Source of the DNA: Paractinoplanes ovalisporus
GTDB taxonomy: Bacteria; Actinomycetota; Actinomycetes; Mycobacteriales; Micromonosporaceae
DNA: 64,000 nt
Assembly: GCF_016834655.1 (NCBI RefSeq)
Contig: NZ_JAENHP010000017.1
Location: forward strand, 62,001-126,000
Direction of reading: 5' to 3'
Part shown: piece after piece, positions 8,221 to 15,653 of the stretch
Numbering within the stretch: the first letter of the stretch is position 1
How the letters are laid out: every line of letters starts with the position of its first letter
Translations under genes and position numbers: made by a program
Notes under the pieces: generated by a model
What the model was told of the DNA's origin: nothing
Database searches by the model: none
The model's input: the letters and a program-made list of their open reading frames with translations, nothing else

Positions 8221-10401
8221 TCAGGCGGCGTGCGCGTGTTCCTCGATGTCGCGCGCGTCGTCCGGGACCTGCCGCTCCAGGGCGGCGCCCTCCACGTCCA
8301 CGGCCGGCAGCCAGGCCAGCCAGCGCGGCAGCCACCAGGCCGAGCGGCCCAGCATCGCGATCGCCGCCGGCACCGCGACCATGCGGATCACCAGGGCGTC
8401 GAACAGGATGCCGATGGCCAGGGCGAACGCGATCGGCTTGATCGTGTCGTTGCCCTCGGGCACGAAGCCGGCGAACACCGCGAACATGATCGTCGCGGCC
8501 GCCACGACCACCGGGGCCGCCTGCCGGAAGCCCGTGGTCACCGCCGCACGCGGGTCGGCGCCGTGGGCGTGCGCCTCGTGCATCCGCGACACCAGGAAGA
8601 CCTGGTAGTCCATCGCGAGGCCGAACAGGATGCCGACGATGATGATCGGAGCCAGGCTCAGCAGCGGCCCGGTCGTCTCGGCGTTGACCACGCCGGCCAG
8701 CCAGCCCCACTGGAAGACGGCGGTGGTCGCGCCGAGCGCGGCGCCGATCGTGAGCAGGAAGCCGAGCACGCCGACGACCGGCACCAGCAGCGACCGGAAG
8801 ACCAGCACGAGCAGCACGAAGGCCAGGCCGACGACCAGGATCAGATAGACCGGCAGGGCGTCGTCGAGCTTCTGCGACACGTCGATGCTGACCGCGGTCT
8901 GCCCGGTCACGTAGACATCGGCGTCCGGCCCGTCGGCCACGTCGTCACGGATGGCGTGCACCAGGTCGATGGTGGCGGTGTCCTCCGGCCCCGACTTCGG
9001 GATGACCGAGATCAGGGTGGCGTTGCCGGCCTGGTTGGGCTGGGGCTCGGCCACGAAGGCAACATCGGGAAGAGCGGAGATCTTTTCCCGTACGGTCGTC
9101 GCGTACGCGGGCGAGCCGGTGCCGTCGACCAGCACGAGCAGCGGCCCCGCGAAGCCCGGCCCGAACCGCTCGGCGATGATCTCGTCGGCCTTGGCCTGGG
9201 AGCTGCCCTCGGCGGCCCGCTGGATGAGCGTGGTCTGCATCGAGAAGAACGGGATGGCGATCACGGCGAGGGCGGCGACCGCGACGATCAGGCTGAGCAC
9301 GCGCTGGTGGGTGACCATGTGCGCCCACCCGCGGTAGAACCCCCTGTCCCGTACGGGGGAATCGGTGGAGTTCTGACGGGCGGCCTTGGGCAGGGCCCGC
9401 AGGCCGACCGCGCCCAGGAAGGCGGGCACGAGCGTGATCGCGACCAGCACGGCCACGACGATGGTGGCGGCCGCGGCGAGACCCATCTCGGTCAGGAACG
9501 GGATGCCGGCCACGGACAGGCCGGCCAGCGCGATGACCACGGTCAGACCGGCCGTGACCACGGCCGAACCGGCGGTGCCGACCGAGAGCGCGACCGCCTC
9601 GGGCACCGGCAGGCCGCGGCGCAGCTCCTGCCGGAAGCGGGTGACGATGAACAGCGCGTAGTCGATGCCGACGGCCAGGCCCAGCATGATCGCGAGGATC
9701 GGGGTGGTCGCCTGCAGGTCGGTGAAGCCGCTGAGCGTGGTGATGCCGAGCGCGCCGATGGCGACGCCGATCAGCGCGGTCAGCAGGTTCATGCCGGCCA
9801 GCACCAGCGAGCCGTAGGTGACCGCGAGCACGATCAGCGCCACGACCACACCGAGGATCTCGCCCGCGCCGCCGATGTCGGCGCCCGACTCCTGGGTGGC
9901 CTCGCCGCGCGCCTCGACGGTCAGGGCGGCGCCGCTCGACTCGTCGACCACCGCGGTCAGCGCCTCCCGCTGCTCGGGGGTGATCTGCTCGGCCTTCACG
10001 TCGTAGGTGACCGTGCTGTAAGCGGCGCTCTGGTCCTGCGAGACGGTCGGCGCCTGCGGGTCGAGCGGGTTGGTGGCCGAGACCACGCCCGGCAGCTTCT
10101 GCAGCTTGGCGACGACCTGGGCGACCTGCCCGGCCGTGGCCTGGTCGGTGATCCTGCCGCCGCCGGGGGCCTCCATCACGACCTGGGCGGTGGCGCCGGC
10201 CGAGGCCGAACCGAACCGCTTCTCCATCAGGTCGAGGGCGGTGGTCGACTCCTGGCCCGGGATCGAGAAGGTGTTGACCATCGTGCCGGAGAGCGTGCCG
10301 GCGCCGACGCCGAGCGCGACCACGGCGACCAGCCAGGCGATCATGACCAGGGCCTTGTGGCGTACGGCGCCCAGGCCGAGTCGGTGCAGCAACGTTGCCA
10401 T
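8221..10401 (-). CDS. MMPL/RND-family membrane transporter
   Basis: A 726-residue polytopic protein with the MmpL/HpnN layout: one N-terminal membrane helix, an extracytoplasmic domain, five helices, then a repeat of the pattern. The pore-lining GIDYALF (about residue 245) and MDYQVFL (about residue 600) motifs carry the conserved aspartates used in proton coupling. The family exports lipids, siderophores or hydrophobic drugs. A TetR regulator gene lies directly upstream on the same strand, so TetR control is likely. The leader between them contains a direct repeat and a 17-bp tandem array. ATG at 10401 follows AAGGGA at a workable distance. Confidence 0.9.
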   Translation of the reverse strand: MATLLHRLGLGAVRHKALVMIAWLVAVVALGVGAGTLSGTMVNTFSIPGQESTTALDLMEKRFGSASAGATAQVVMEAPGGGRITDQATAGQVAQVVAKLQKLPGVVSATNPLDPQAPTVSQDQSAAYSTVTYDVKAEQITPEQREALTAVVDESSGAALTVEARGEATQESGADIGGAGEILGVVVALIVLAVTYGSLVLAGMNLLTALIGVAIGALGITTLSGFTDLQATTPILAIMLGLAVGIDYALFIVTRFRQELRRGLPVPEAVALSVGTAGSAVVTAGLTVVIALAGLSVAGIPFLTEMGLAAAATIVVAVLVAITLVPAFLGAVGLRALPKAARQNSTDSPVRDRGFYRGWAHMVTHQRVLSLIVAVAALAVIAIPFFSMQTTLIQRAAEGSSQAKADEIIAERFGPGFAGPLLVLVDGTGSPAYATTVREKISALPDVAFVAEPQPNQAGNATLISVIPKSGPEDTATIDLVHAIRDDVADGPDADVYVTGQTAVSIDVSQKLDDALPVYLILVVGLAFVLLVLVFRSLLVPVVGVLGFLLTIGAALGATTAVFQWGWLAGVVNAETTGPLLSLAPIIIVGILFGLAMDYQVFLVSRMHEAHAHGADPRAAVTTGFRQAAPVVVAAATIMFAVFAGFVPEGNDTIKPIAFALAIGILFDALVIRMVAVPAAIAMLGRSAWWLPRWLAWLPAVDVEGAALERQVPDDARDIEEHAHAA

Positions 10402-10409
10402 GTGCTTGT

Positions 10410-10466
10410 TCCCTTGCTTGGAGGGGCCTTGCGTTTACCGAGGTCCCTTACTTGGAGGGGCCTTGC
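10410..10466 (-). repeat. 23-bp direct repeat in the MMPL leader
   Basis: Positions 10410-10432 and 10444-10466 match at 22 of 23 bases. On the coding strand each copy reads CAAGGCCCCTCCAAG then T/C-AAGGGA, so the purine-rich ribosome-site segment nearest the start codon is present twice, 34 bases apart. It may be a protein-binding site or another start-proximal duplication like those seen elsewhere in the window. Confidence 0.7.
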
Positions 10467-10503
10467 CGTTCCTTGCCTTGCGCCTACTTCGCTGTGGCTT
10501 TCT

Positions 10504-10632
10504 CCGTCGTCGCGGCTTCTACCTCGCCGCGGTTTCCACCTCGCCGCGGTTTCCACCTCGCCGCGGTTTCCACTTCGCCGCGGTTTCCACTTCGCCGCGG
10601 TTTCCACTTCGCCGCGGCTTCTACTTCGCCGC
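10504..10632. repeat. 17-bp tandem repeat seeded from the TetR gene's 3' end
   Basis: About seven units of 17 bp with consensus ACYTCGCCGCGGTTTCC; the middle five are nearly identical. The right-most units (10606-10632) overlap the last codons (Ala-Ala-Lys-stop) of the leftward TetR gene. The array therefore looks like repeated duplication of that gene's terminal bases into the intergenic space. Each unit contains the CCGCGG palindrome. Confidence 0.85.
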
Positions 10633-11187
10633 ACCGCGCCCGTGACCTAGCGCGTCGTAGCTGAGGTCGACGAGGTCGTCGAGGGTGACGGCCAGGGGTT
10701 TCTCGCGCAGCGTGACGCCGACGACGGCGAGCGCACCCAGGGCGCCGATCACGCGGGCCGCCCGGACGGGATCGGTCTCGGGGTCGGCCGCGAAGCACTC
10801 GAAGATCACTTCACCGATGGCCTCGAGGGTGCAGCCGAGATCGTTCTCCTGCTCGCTGGCGAGACCGCTGAGCAGCAGCGACACCGTGCCCCGGCCTTCC
10901 ATGGCGAGGCGGGCGATGCCGGTGACGGCGGCCCGGTCACGCTCGGGGCCGGGCGGTTGGTCGCGCACCCCGTCGGCGACCTCGCGGATGTCGCGCAGGA
11001 CGCGGTCGACGACCGCCTGCTGCAGCGCCTCCTTGGTCGGATAGCGGTGGAGCAGGCCGGTCTTGGAATAGCCCACCGCGTCGGCGATGCGCTGAATCGA
11101 CGTCTCCTTGAAGCCGTGCCGCGCGAAAAGGGTCGCGGCGGTCTCCAGGATCTCGTCGTCGATCTGCTGCTTGGTCGGGCGCGGCAT
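10621..11187 (-). CDS. TetR-family transcriptional regulator
   Basis: A 188-residue regulator. The N-terminal helix-turn-helix is clear (ILETAATLFARHGF, then IQRIADAVGYSKTGL, with the HRYPTKEAL end). The C-terminal ligand domain is diverged, as usual. It is upstream of and co-directional with the MMPL gene, the standard arrangement for drug- or lipid-responsive repression of an exporter. ATG 11187 is chosen over the GTG three codons upstream. A perfect palindrome 33 bases upstream is a candidate autoregulatory operator. Confidence 0.9.
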   Translation of the reverse strand: MPRPTKQQIDDEILETAATLFARHGFKETSIQRIADAVGYSKTGLLHRYPTKEALQQAVVDRVLRDIREVADGVRDQPPGPERDRAAVTGIARLAMEGRGTVSLLLSGLASEQENDLGCTLEAIGEVIFECFAADPETDPVRAARVIGALGALAVVGVTLREKPLAVTLDDLVDLSYDALGHGRGAAK

Positions 11188-11219
11188 GCGGACCACCCTA
11201 GTCGGAATAGGACCAGGTT

Positions 11220-11234
11220 GGTCGGTAACCGACC
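11220..11234. promoter_or_regulatory. Candidate TetR operator
   Basis: GGTCGGT-A-ACCGACC is a perfect 7-bp inverted repeat with a single central base. It lies 33 bases upstream of the TetR start codon, where an autorepressor would block transcription. Size and symmetry fit TetR-family operators; binding by this TetR is inferred. Confidence 0.6.
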
Positions 11235-11250
11235 GTGTCGGTCCTCACAG

Positions 11251-11310
11251 TTCGACCGGGCGTCCCTCGGTTCACCGCTCTTCGACCGGGCATTCCTCAG
11301 TTCACCGCAT
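11251..11310. repeat. 30-bp direct repeat (two units)
   Basis: Two adjacent 30-bp units (11251-11280 and 11281-11310) begin TTCGACCGGGC and end GTTCACCGC, differing at only a few positions. They lie between the TetR operator and the terminator of the protease gene. Function unknown. Confidence 0.7.
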
Positions 11311-11316
11311 ACGAAA

Positions 11317-11348
11317 GGGCCGGTTCCGGGTTTCCCCGCAACCGGCCC
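11317..11348 (-). terminator. Hairpin downstream of the serine protease gene
   Basis: GGGCCGGTT at 11317-11325 pairs perfectly with AACCGGCCC at 11340-11348 around a 14-nt loop, 12 bases past the stop of the leftward protease gene. Confidence 0.65.
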
Positions 11349-11360
11349 GGCGAACAGGGG

Positions 11361-12128
11361 TCAGTGTGTGACTTCGGAGACCCAGGAGGCGAGGTTGTCC
11401 ACCCGGGCGGCGTTCTCGATGCTCTCGTGCGGGCACGACGGCCCGTTGCTGACCACGGCGACCAGCGCCGGCGGCCGCTTGCCCCGTTCGACGAAGAACG
11501 GGCCGCCCGAGTCGTACGGGCAGGGTGTGGTGTCGGCCTGCGGGGAGTTGCCCCGGACCTGGGTCACCGAGTCGCTGAGCGCGACCACCTCCATCTTTCC
11601 TGTACGCAGCCAGGTCACCGGAGCCGGATTCACACTGGTGGTGGATCCGTAACCCGTGACCCGCAGGATGTCCCCGGCCTCCGGCGCAGCCCGGCCGACC
11701 TTGATCGGGCGGACGTCACGCACCGGCTCGGCGAGCTTGGCCAGCGACACGTCGGCCGTGCTGGACTGGCGCACGGCCACGATCTCCAGCTCGTGCCCCC
11801 GCGTGGTGTCCGTGAGATCGGTGCGGCCGATCGTCGCGATCGTCGAGTCGGCGACGGGCCGCTCGACCCGCACACCGTTCTCGTCGCGGAAGCAGTGCCC
11901 GGCCGTGATCACCCACTGGGGTGCGATCAACGCGCCGGAACACGCGCTGTTGCGCTTGCCGCCGTCGGCGGTCGGGATTCCGGTCATGGTCAGCTTGACC
12001 GAGAAGGCGTATCGGCCCGGCTTGACCGGGTCACCGTTCGCAATCGCGTTCGCCGGGCCCGCGGACCCGAGAAGCACGACGGCGAAGGCACCGATCGCGG
12101 TGAGAATCGACCTCTTTCGCTGTCCCAT
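11361..12128 (-). CDS. Secreted trypsin-like serine protease (S1 family)
   Basis: A 255-residue chymotrypsin-fold protease. A Sec signal peptide covers about residues 1-28 (basic start, hydrophobic core, GPANA cleavage region). The mature chain begins IANGDPV, where trypsins are activated. The triad is visible: His in ITAGHC, Asp in TADVSLAKL, Ser in YDSGGPF. Usual trypsins read GDSGGP, so Tyr replaces the first Gly of the oxyanion motif. Cysteines flank the His loop and the Ser loop, consistent with two disulphides. It is monocistronic, with its own terminator. A role in extracellular protein degradation is the natural reading; substrate preference cannot be told. Confidence 0.9.
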   Translation of the reverse strand: MGQRKRSILTAIGAFAVVLLGSAGPANAIANGDPVKPGRYAFSVKLTMTGIPTADGGKRNSACSGALIAPQWVITAGHCFRDENGVRVERPVADSTIATIGRTDLTDTTRGHELEIVAVRQSSTADVSLAKLAEPVRDVRPIKVGRAAPEAGDILRVTGYGSTTSVNPAPVTWLRTGKMEVVALSDSVTQVRGNSPQADTTPCPYDSGGPFFVERGKRPPALVAVVSNGPSCPHESIENAARVDNLASWVSEVTH

Positions 12129-12354
12129 GTGGACAACCTAACCCCGGCGATCAAGGCCTGCGAATCGGGGAAGTCCCGGGGGAAACCCTGAGCCGTATGC
12201 CCGGTTTGCAGGTCTTTCCACGGCGTGGCGTCGTGTTTCCGACCGTCCACGGCGTGTCGCAGGCTCCGGGATCGACCGGGGTCAGGCCCCGATGTACCCA
12301 GCTCCCTCACTCCATAACTTCAGCTTCGACACAGGTTTCTCGAGGGGGCTGACA

Positions 12355-14571
12355 ATGGGCAGGCGACCGGTGACGGTACGCATGGCGCGGTGGAGCGCCG
12401 AACATCCGTGGCGCGCGATCGCGCTCTGGGTGGTCTTCGTGGCGGTGTGCTTCGTGGGCGGCAACGCGGCCGGCCTCAAGGAGGCGACGGCTCAGGACGA
12501 CGCGATCGGCGAGGCCGGACGCGCGTACGTGATGATCGACGAGGGCGGGTTCGCGGACGAGCCGGCCGTCGACAATGTGCTGATCACCGCCCGTACGGGA
12601 AAGCTCGACACCGCGGCCGCGCAGAAGGCCGCCGCCGACGCCACCGCCAAGCTGAGCTCGGTCACCGGCGTCGCCGAAGTGGGCAAGCCCATCCCGGCCA
12701 ACGACGGCTCGGCCCTGCTGGTGCCGATCACCATGAGCGGCGACCCCGAGTCGGCCTCGGACCGGGTCGAGCCGTTGCGCGCGGCCACCGCCGAGGTGCA
12801 GCAGGCCCACCCCGATCTGCGGGTGGAACAGGTCGGTGGGCCGTCCATCGGCAAGGCCCTCGACGACACCCTGGGCGAGGACTTCAAGCGGGCCGAACTG
12901 CTCAGCCTGCCGGTCACCCTGGCCATCCTGATCCTGGTCTTCGGCGCGCTGATCGCGGCCGGAGTGCCGGTGCTGCTGGCGTTGTCGTCGGTGGCAGCCG
13001 CGATGGGTCTGTCCACCCTGGCCTCCCACCTGATCCCGTCGACCGACGTCACGGCCAGCGTCATCCTGCTGATCGGCATGGCCGTCGGCGTGGACTACTC
13101 GCTGTTCTACGTACGGCGGGAACGCGAGGAACGGGCCAAGGGCCGCGGGCACGTCGACGCGGTCGAGATCGCCGCCGAGACCTCCGGGCACGCCGTGGTG
13201 GTCAGCGGCACGGCCGTCGTCATCGCCATGGCCGGGCTGTTCCTGGCCGGCGACTCCACGTTCTCGTCGCTCGCCGTCGGCTCGATCCTCGTGGTCGCGG
13301 TGGCCGTGCTGGGCTCGCTGACCGTGCTGCCCGCGATCCTGGCCAAGCTGGGCCGCTGGGTCGACCGGCCGCGGGTGCCGTTCGTGTGGCGCCTGACCGC
13401 CCGCAACTCCGGTTCGGGTTCGCGTTTCTGGCGGGCGATTCTCTACCCGGCGCTGCGCTGGCCCGCGGCGACCCTGATCGTGAGCGTGCTCGCGCTGCTG
13501 GCCTTGGCCGCGCCCGCGCTGAACATGAACCTCAAGTTCCCGGGTACGGAGGATCTGCCGCGCACCACGCCGGCCATGCAGGCGTACGACCGGTTGACCG
13601 CCTCCTATCCCAGCAACGGCACCAACCACCTGGTCGCCGTCACCGCGCCCGCGGGATCCGCCGGCGCCGTGTCTTCCGCGCTGACTCGTCTCTCCGAGAG
13701 CACCCAGGGCGACCCTCTGTTCGCGCCTCTCGAGCAGAGCGGGCCCGACATCGAGGTCTCCCCCGACAAGACGGTCACCGTTCTGCACGTGGCGACGCCG
13801 TTCTCGTCGCGCAGTGACCAGGCGGCCGACTCGCTGCACCGGCTGCGCTCCGACCTCGTGCCGGCCGCGCTCGACGGGGTTCCGGGCGTCACCTATGCGG
13901 TCGGTGGCGACGTGGCCAACAACGAGGACTACGCCAAGCACATCTGGCAGACGCTGCCGATCGTGGCCGGGGTCGTGCTGCTGCTGACGTTCCTGATGAT
14001 GGCGTGGACGTTCCGCTCGATCGTGGTCGCGTTGACGTCGATCCTGTTGAACCTGCTCTCGGTCGGCGCCGCGTACGGGCTGCTGGTGCTGGTCTTCCAG
14101 GGCAGCTGGGCCCCCGACCTGCTCAACTTCACCTCGATGGACGCGATCGTCAGCTGGCTGCCGCTGTTCCTGTTCGTGGTGCTGTTCGGGCTGTCGATGG
14201 ACTACCACGTGTTCGTGGTGTCCCGGATCCGCGAGGCGGTGCTGCGCGGCGTGCCGACCCGCGCGGCGGTGGCCGAGGGCATCACCGGCTCGGCCGGCAC
14301 GGTCAGCAGCGCGGCTCTGGTCATGGTGGCGGTGTTCTCCATCTTCGCCACGCTGTCCACGATCGACATGAAGCAGCTGGGCATCGGCCTGGCCGCGGCC
14401 ATCCTGCTCGACGCCACGATCATCCGGGCCGTGGTCCTGCCGTCGGCGATGACGTTGCTGGGCAAGGCCAACTGGTGGGCGCCGCGCTTCATGCGCCCGC
14501 GTGGCCGCCACACGGCGTCGGCCGTGGTCACGCCGCCCACACCCGAGCCGGAGCTGGTCGGCCACCACTGA
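12355..14571 (+). CDS. MMPL/RND-family membrane transporter
   Basis: A 738-residue second MMPL protein, transcribed opposite to the one at 8.2-10.4 kb. It has the family's two six-helix halves with extracytoplasmic loops and the proton-relay motifs GVDYSLFYVRREREER (first half) and MDYHVFVVSRIREA (second half). ATG 12355 is chosen because GAGGGGG lies six bases upstream; the ATG at 12292 lacks such a site and would add 21 unlikely residues. The upstream 226 bases (12129-12354) have no gene and no clear operator. A terminator follows directly. The substrate is unknown; lipids or small hydrophobic compounds are typical. Confidence 0.9.
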   Translation: MGRRPVTVRMARWSAEHPWRAIALWVVFVAVCFVGGNAAGLKEATAQDDAIGEAGRAYVMIDEGGFADEPAVDNVLITARTGKLDTAAAQKAAADATAKLSSVTGVAEVGKPIPANDGSALLVPITMSGDPESASDRVEPLRAATAEVQQAHPDLRVEQVGGPSIGKALDDTLGEDFKRAELLSLPVTLAILILVFGALIAAGVPVLLALSSVAAAMGLSTLASHLIPSTDVTASVILLIGMAVGVDYSLFYVRREREERAKGRGHVDAVEIAAETSGHAVVVSGTAVVIAMAGLFLAGDSTFSSLAVGSILVVAVAVLGSLTVLPAILAKLGRWVDRPRVPFVWRLTARNSGSGSRFWRAILYPALRWPAATLIVSVLALLALAAPALNMNLKFPGTEDLPRTTPAMQAYDRLTASYPSNGTNHLVAVTAPAGSAGAVSSALTRLSESTQGDPLFAPLEQSGPDIEVSPDKTVTVLHVATPFSSRSDQAADSLHRLRSDLVPAALDGVPGVTYAVGGDVANNEDYAKHIWQTLPIVAGVVLLLTFLMMAWTFRSIVVALTSILLNLLSVGAAYGLLVLVFQGSWAPDLLNFTSMDAIVSWLPLFLFVVLFGLSMDYHVFVVSRIREAVLRGVPTRAAVAEGITGSAGTVSSAALVMVAVFSIFATLSTIDMKQLGIGLAAAILLDATIIRAVVLPSAMTLLGKANWWAPRFMRPRGRHTASAVVTPPTPEPELVGHH

Positions 14572-14580
14572 CCGCTCGAC

Positions 14581-14620
14581 ACCGGAAGGGGGCGCCCGTC
14601 GCGGCGCCCCCCTTTCGGTC
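14581..14620 (+). terminator. Terminator of the rightward MMPL gene
   Basis: ACCGGAAGGGGGCGCC pairs almost completely with GGCGCCCCCCTTTCGGT around CGTCGC, ten bases after the stop codon. A short CTTGCC run follows. Confidence 0.75.
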
Positions 14621-14682
14621 TTGCCGCCGGCCGTCGCGGCGCCCCGCGTTCAGCCTTGCCGTCAACCCCCTCGCGAGATCCC

Positions 14683-14905
14683 GCGTTCGGCCCCTCCGCC
14701 AACGCCCTCGCGACAGCCCGCGTTCGGCTCTTGCGCCAACGCCCTCGCGACAGCCCGCGTTCGGCCCCTCCGCCAAGGCCCTCGCGACAGCCCGCGTTCG
14801 GCCCCTCCGCCAACGCCCTCACGACAGCCCGCCTTCGGCCCCTCCGCCAACGCCCTCACGACACCCCCGCCTTCGGCTCTTGCGCCAACGCCCTCACGTC
14901 GCGAC
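14683..14905. repeat. 37-bp tandem repeat, six units
   Basis: Units start at 14683, 14720, 14757, 14794, 14831 and 14869. Each begins GCSTTCGG and contains CCAACGCCCTCRCGAC. Spacing is exactly 37 bp until a one-base insertion before the last unit. The units abut with no unique spacers. The array lies between the MMPL terminator and a second repeat at the end of the response-regulator gene; nothing in it looks coding. Confidence 0.85.
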
Positions 14906-14965
14906 GCTCCGCAGCCGACCCCTCCGCCAATCGTCGCGGCGCCCACGTTTGCCTTTCTGCAGACC

Positions 14966-15035
14966 GGTTGCGACGCTCGCGTTCAGCTCTTCCGCAGGCC
15001 GGTTGCGACGCTCGCGTTCAGCTCTTTCGCAGGCC
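14966..15035. repeat. 35-bp direct repeat including the response-regulator stop
   Basis: Units 14966-15000 and 15001-15035 begin GGTTGCGACGCTCGCGTTCA and differ at one position. The right unit contains the stop codon (15018-15020) and final codons (Leu-Arg-Lys-Ser) of the leftward response regulator. The left unit is therefore an extra copy of the gene's end. Confidence 0.85.
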
Positions 15036-15653
15036 GGCCGCGCGAGCCAGGCTGATCGCCTCGTCGCGGGTGGCCACGCCCAGTTTGCCGAGCATCTCCG
15101 AGATCCGGTTCCGCACCGTCTTGGGCGCCAGATAGAGCCGCGACGCGACCTGCCCGACCGGCAGCCCGTCCACCAACAGCTCGAGAATCTCCAGATCACG
15201 GGCATCAAGACGACCCAGAGCGTCCGTACGGGGTGCCGCCCGCGCCGCCGCGATCACCGCCGCGCTGACGCTGCGCCCGACCACGAGCGACCCGCCCGCC
15301 GCCGAGTGGACCGCCGCCAGCACATCCTCCGGGTCGGCGTCCTTGAGCAGATACCCGTCCAGCCCGCTGGTGAGGCTGCGGATCACGGTCGCGTCGTCCG
15401 CGTGCATGGTCAGCAGCAGAACCCGCGTGGCCGGCCACCGCCGCTTGATCTGGACCCCGAGCCCGATCCCGTCCCCGTCCGGCAGGTGAAGATCGAGCAC
15501 CGCCACCGCCGGCCCTCCGTCGGCCGTCGCTTCCAGGGCCGCGGCCGCGCTGCGAGCCACGCCGAAGACTTCCAGCTGCGGATCCGAGTCGATGAGGGCG
15601 CTGAGCCCCGTCAGCACAACCGGATGGTCGTCCACCACCAGCACGCTGATCAC
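15018..15653 (-). CDS. NarL/FixJ-family response regulator
   Basis: A 211-residue two-domain regulator. The receiver domain has DD at residues 8-9, the phospho-acceptor Asp in VLDLHLPDGDG (about residue 54), and the Thr and Lys of LLLTMH and LLKDAD. The C-terminal LuxR-type helix-turn-helix covers LDARDLEILELLVDG through KTVRNRISEMLGKLGV. GTG start. Its first four bases overlap the TGA of the histidine kinase gene, so the two are translationally coupled and form one two-component system. The target genes are not evident. Confidence 0.93.
   Translation of the reverse strand: MISVLVVDDHPVVLTGLSALIDSDPQLEVFGVARSAAAALEATADGGPAVAVLDLHLPDGDGIGLGVQIKRRWPATRVLLLTMHADDATVIRSLTSGLDGYLLKDADPEDVLAAVHSAAGGSLVVGRSVSAAVIAAARAAPRTDALGRLDARDLEILELLVDGLPVGQVASRLYLAPKTVRNRISEMLGKLGVATRDEAISLARAAGLRKS

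Noticed and set aside
12307..14568. A 753-codon minus-strand frame opposite the second MMPL gene
   Set aside because: Same cause: compositional shadow dominated by Arg, Gln, His and Gly. The plus strand has membrane helices and motifs.
14683..14905. 37-bp repeats considered as a CRISPR array
   Set aside because: Units abut directly with no spacers and there are no cas genes.
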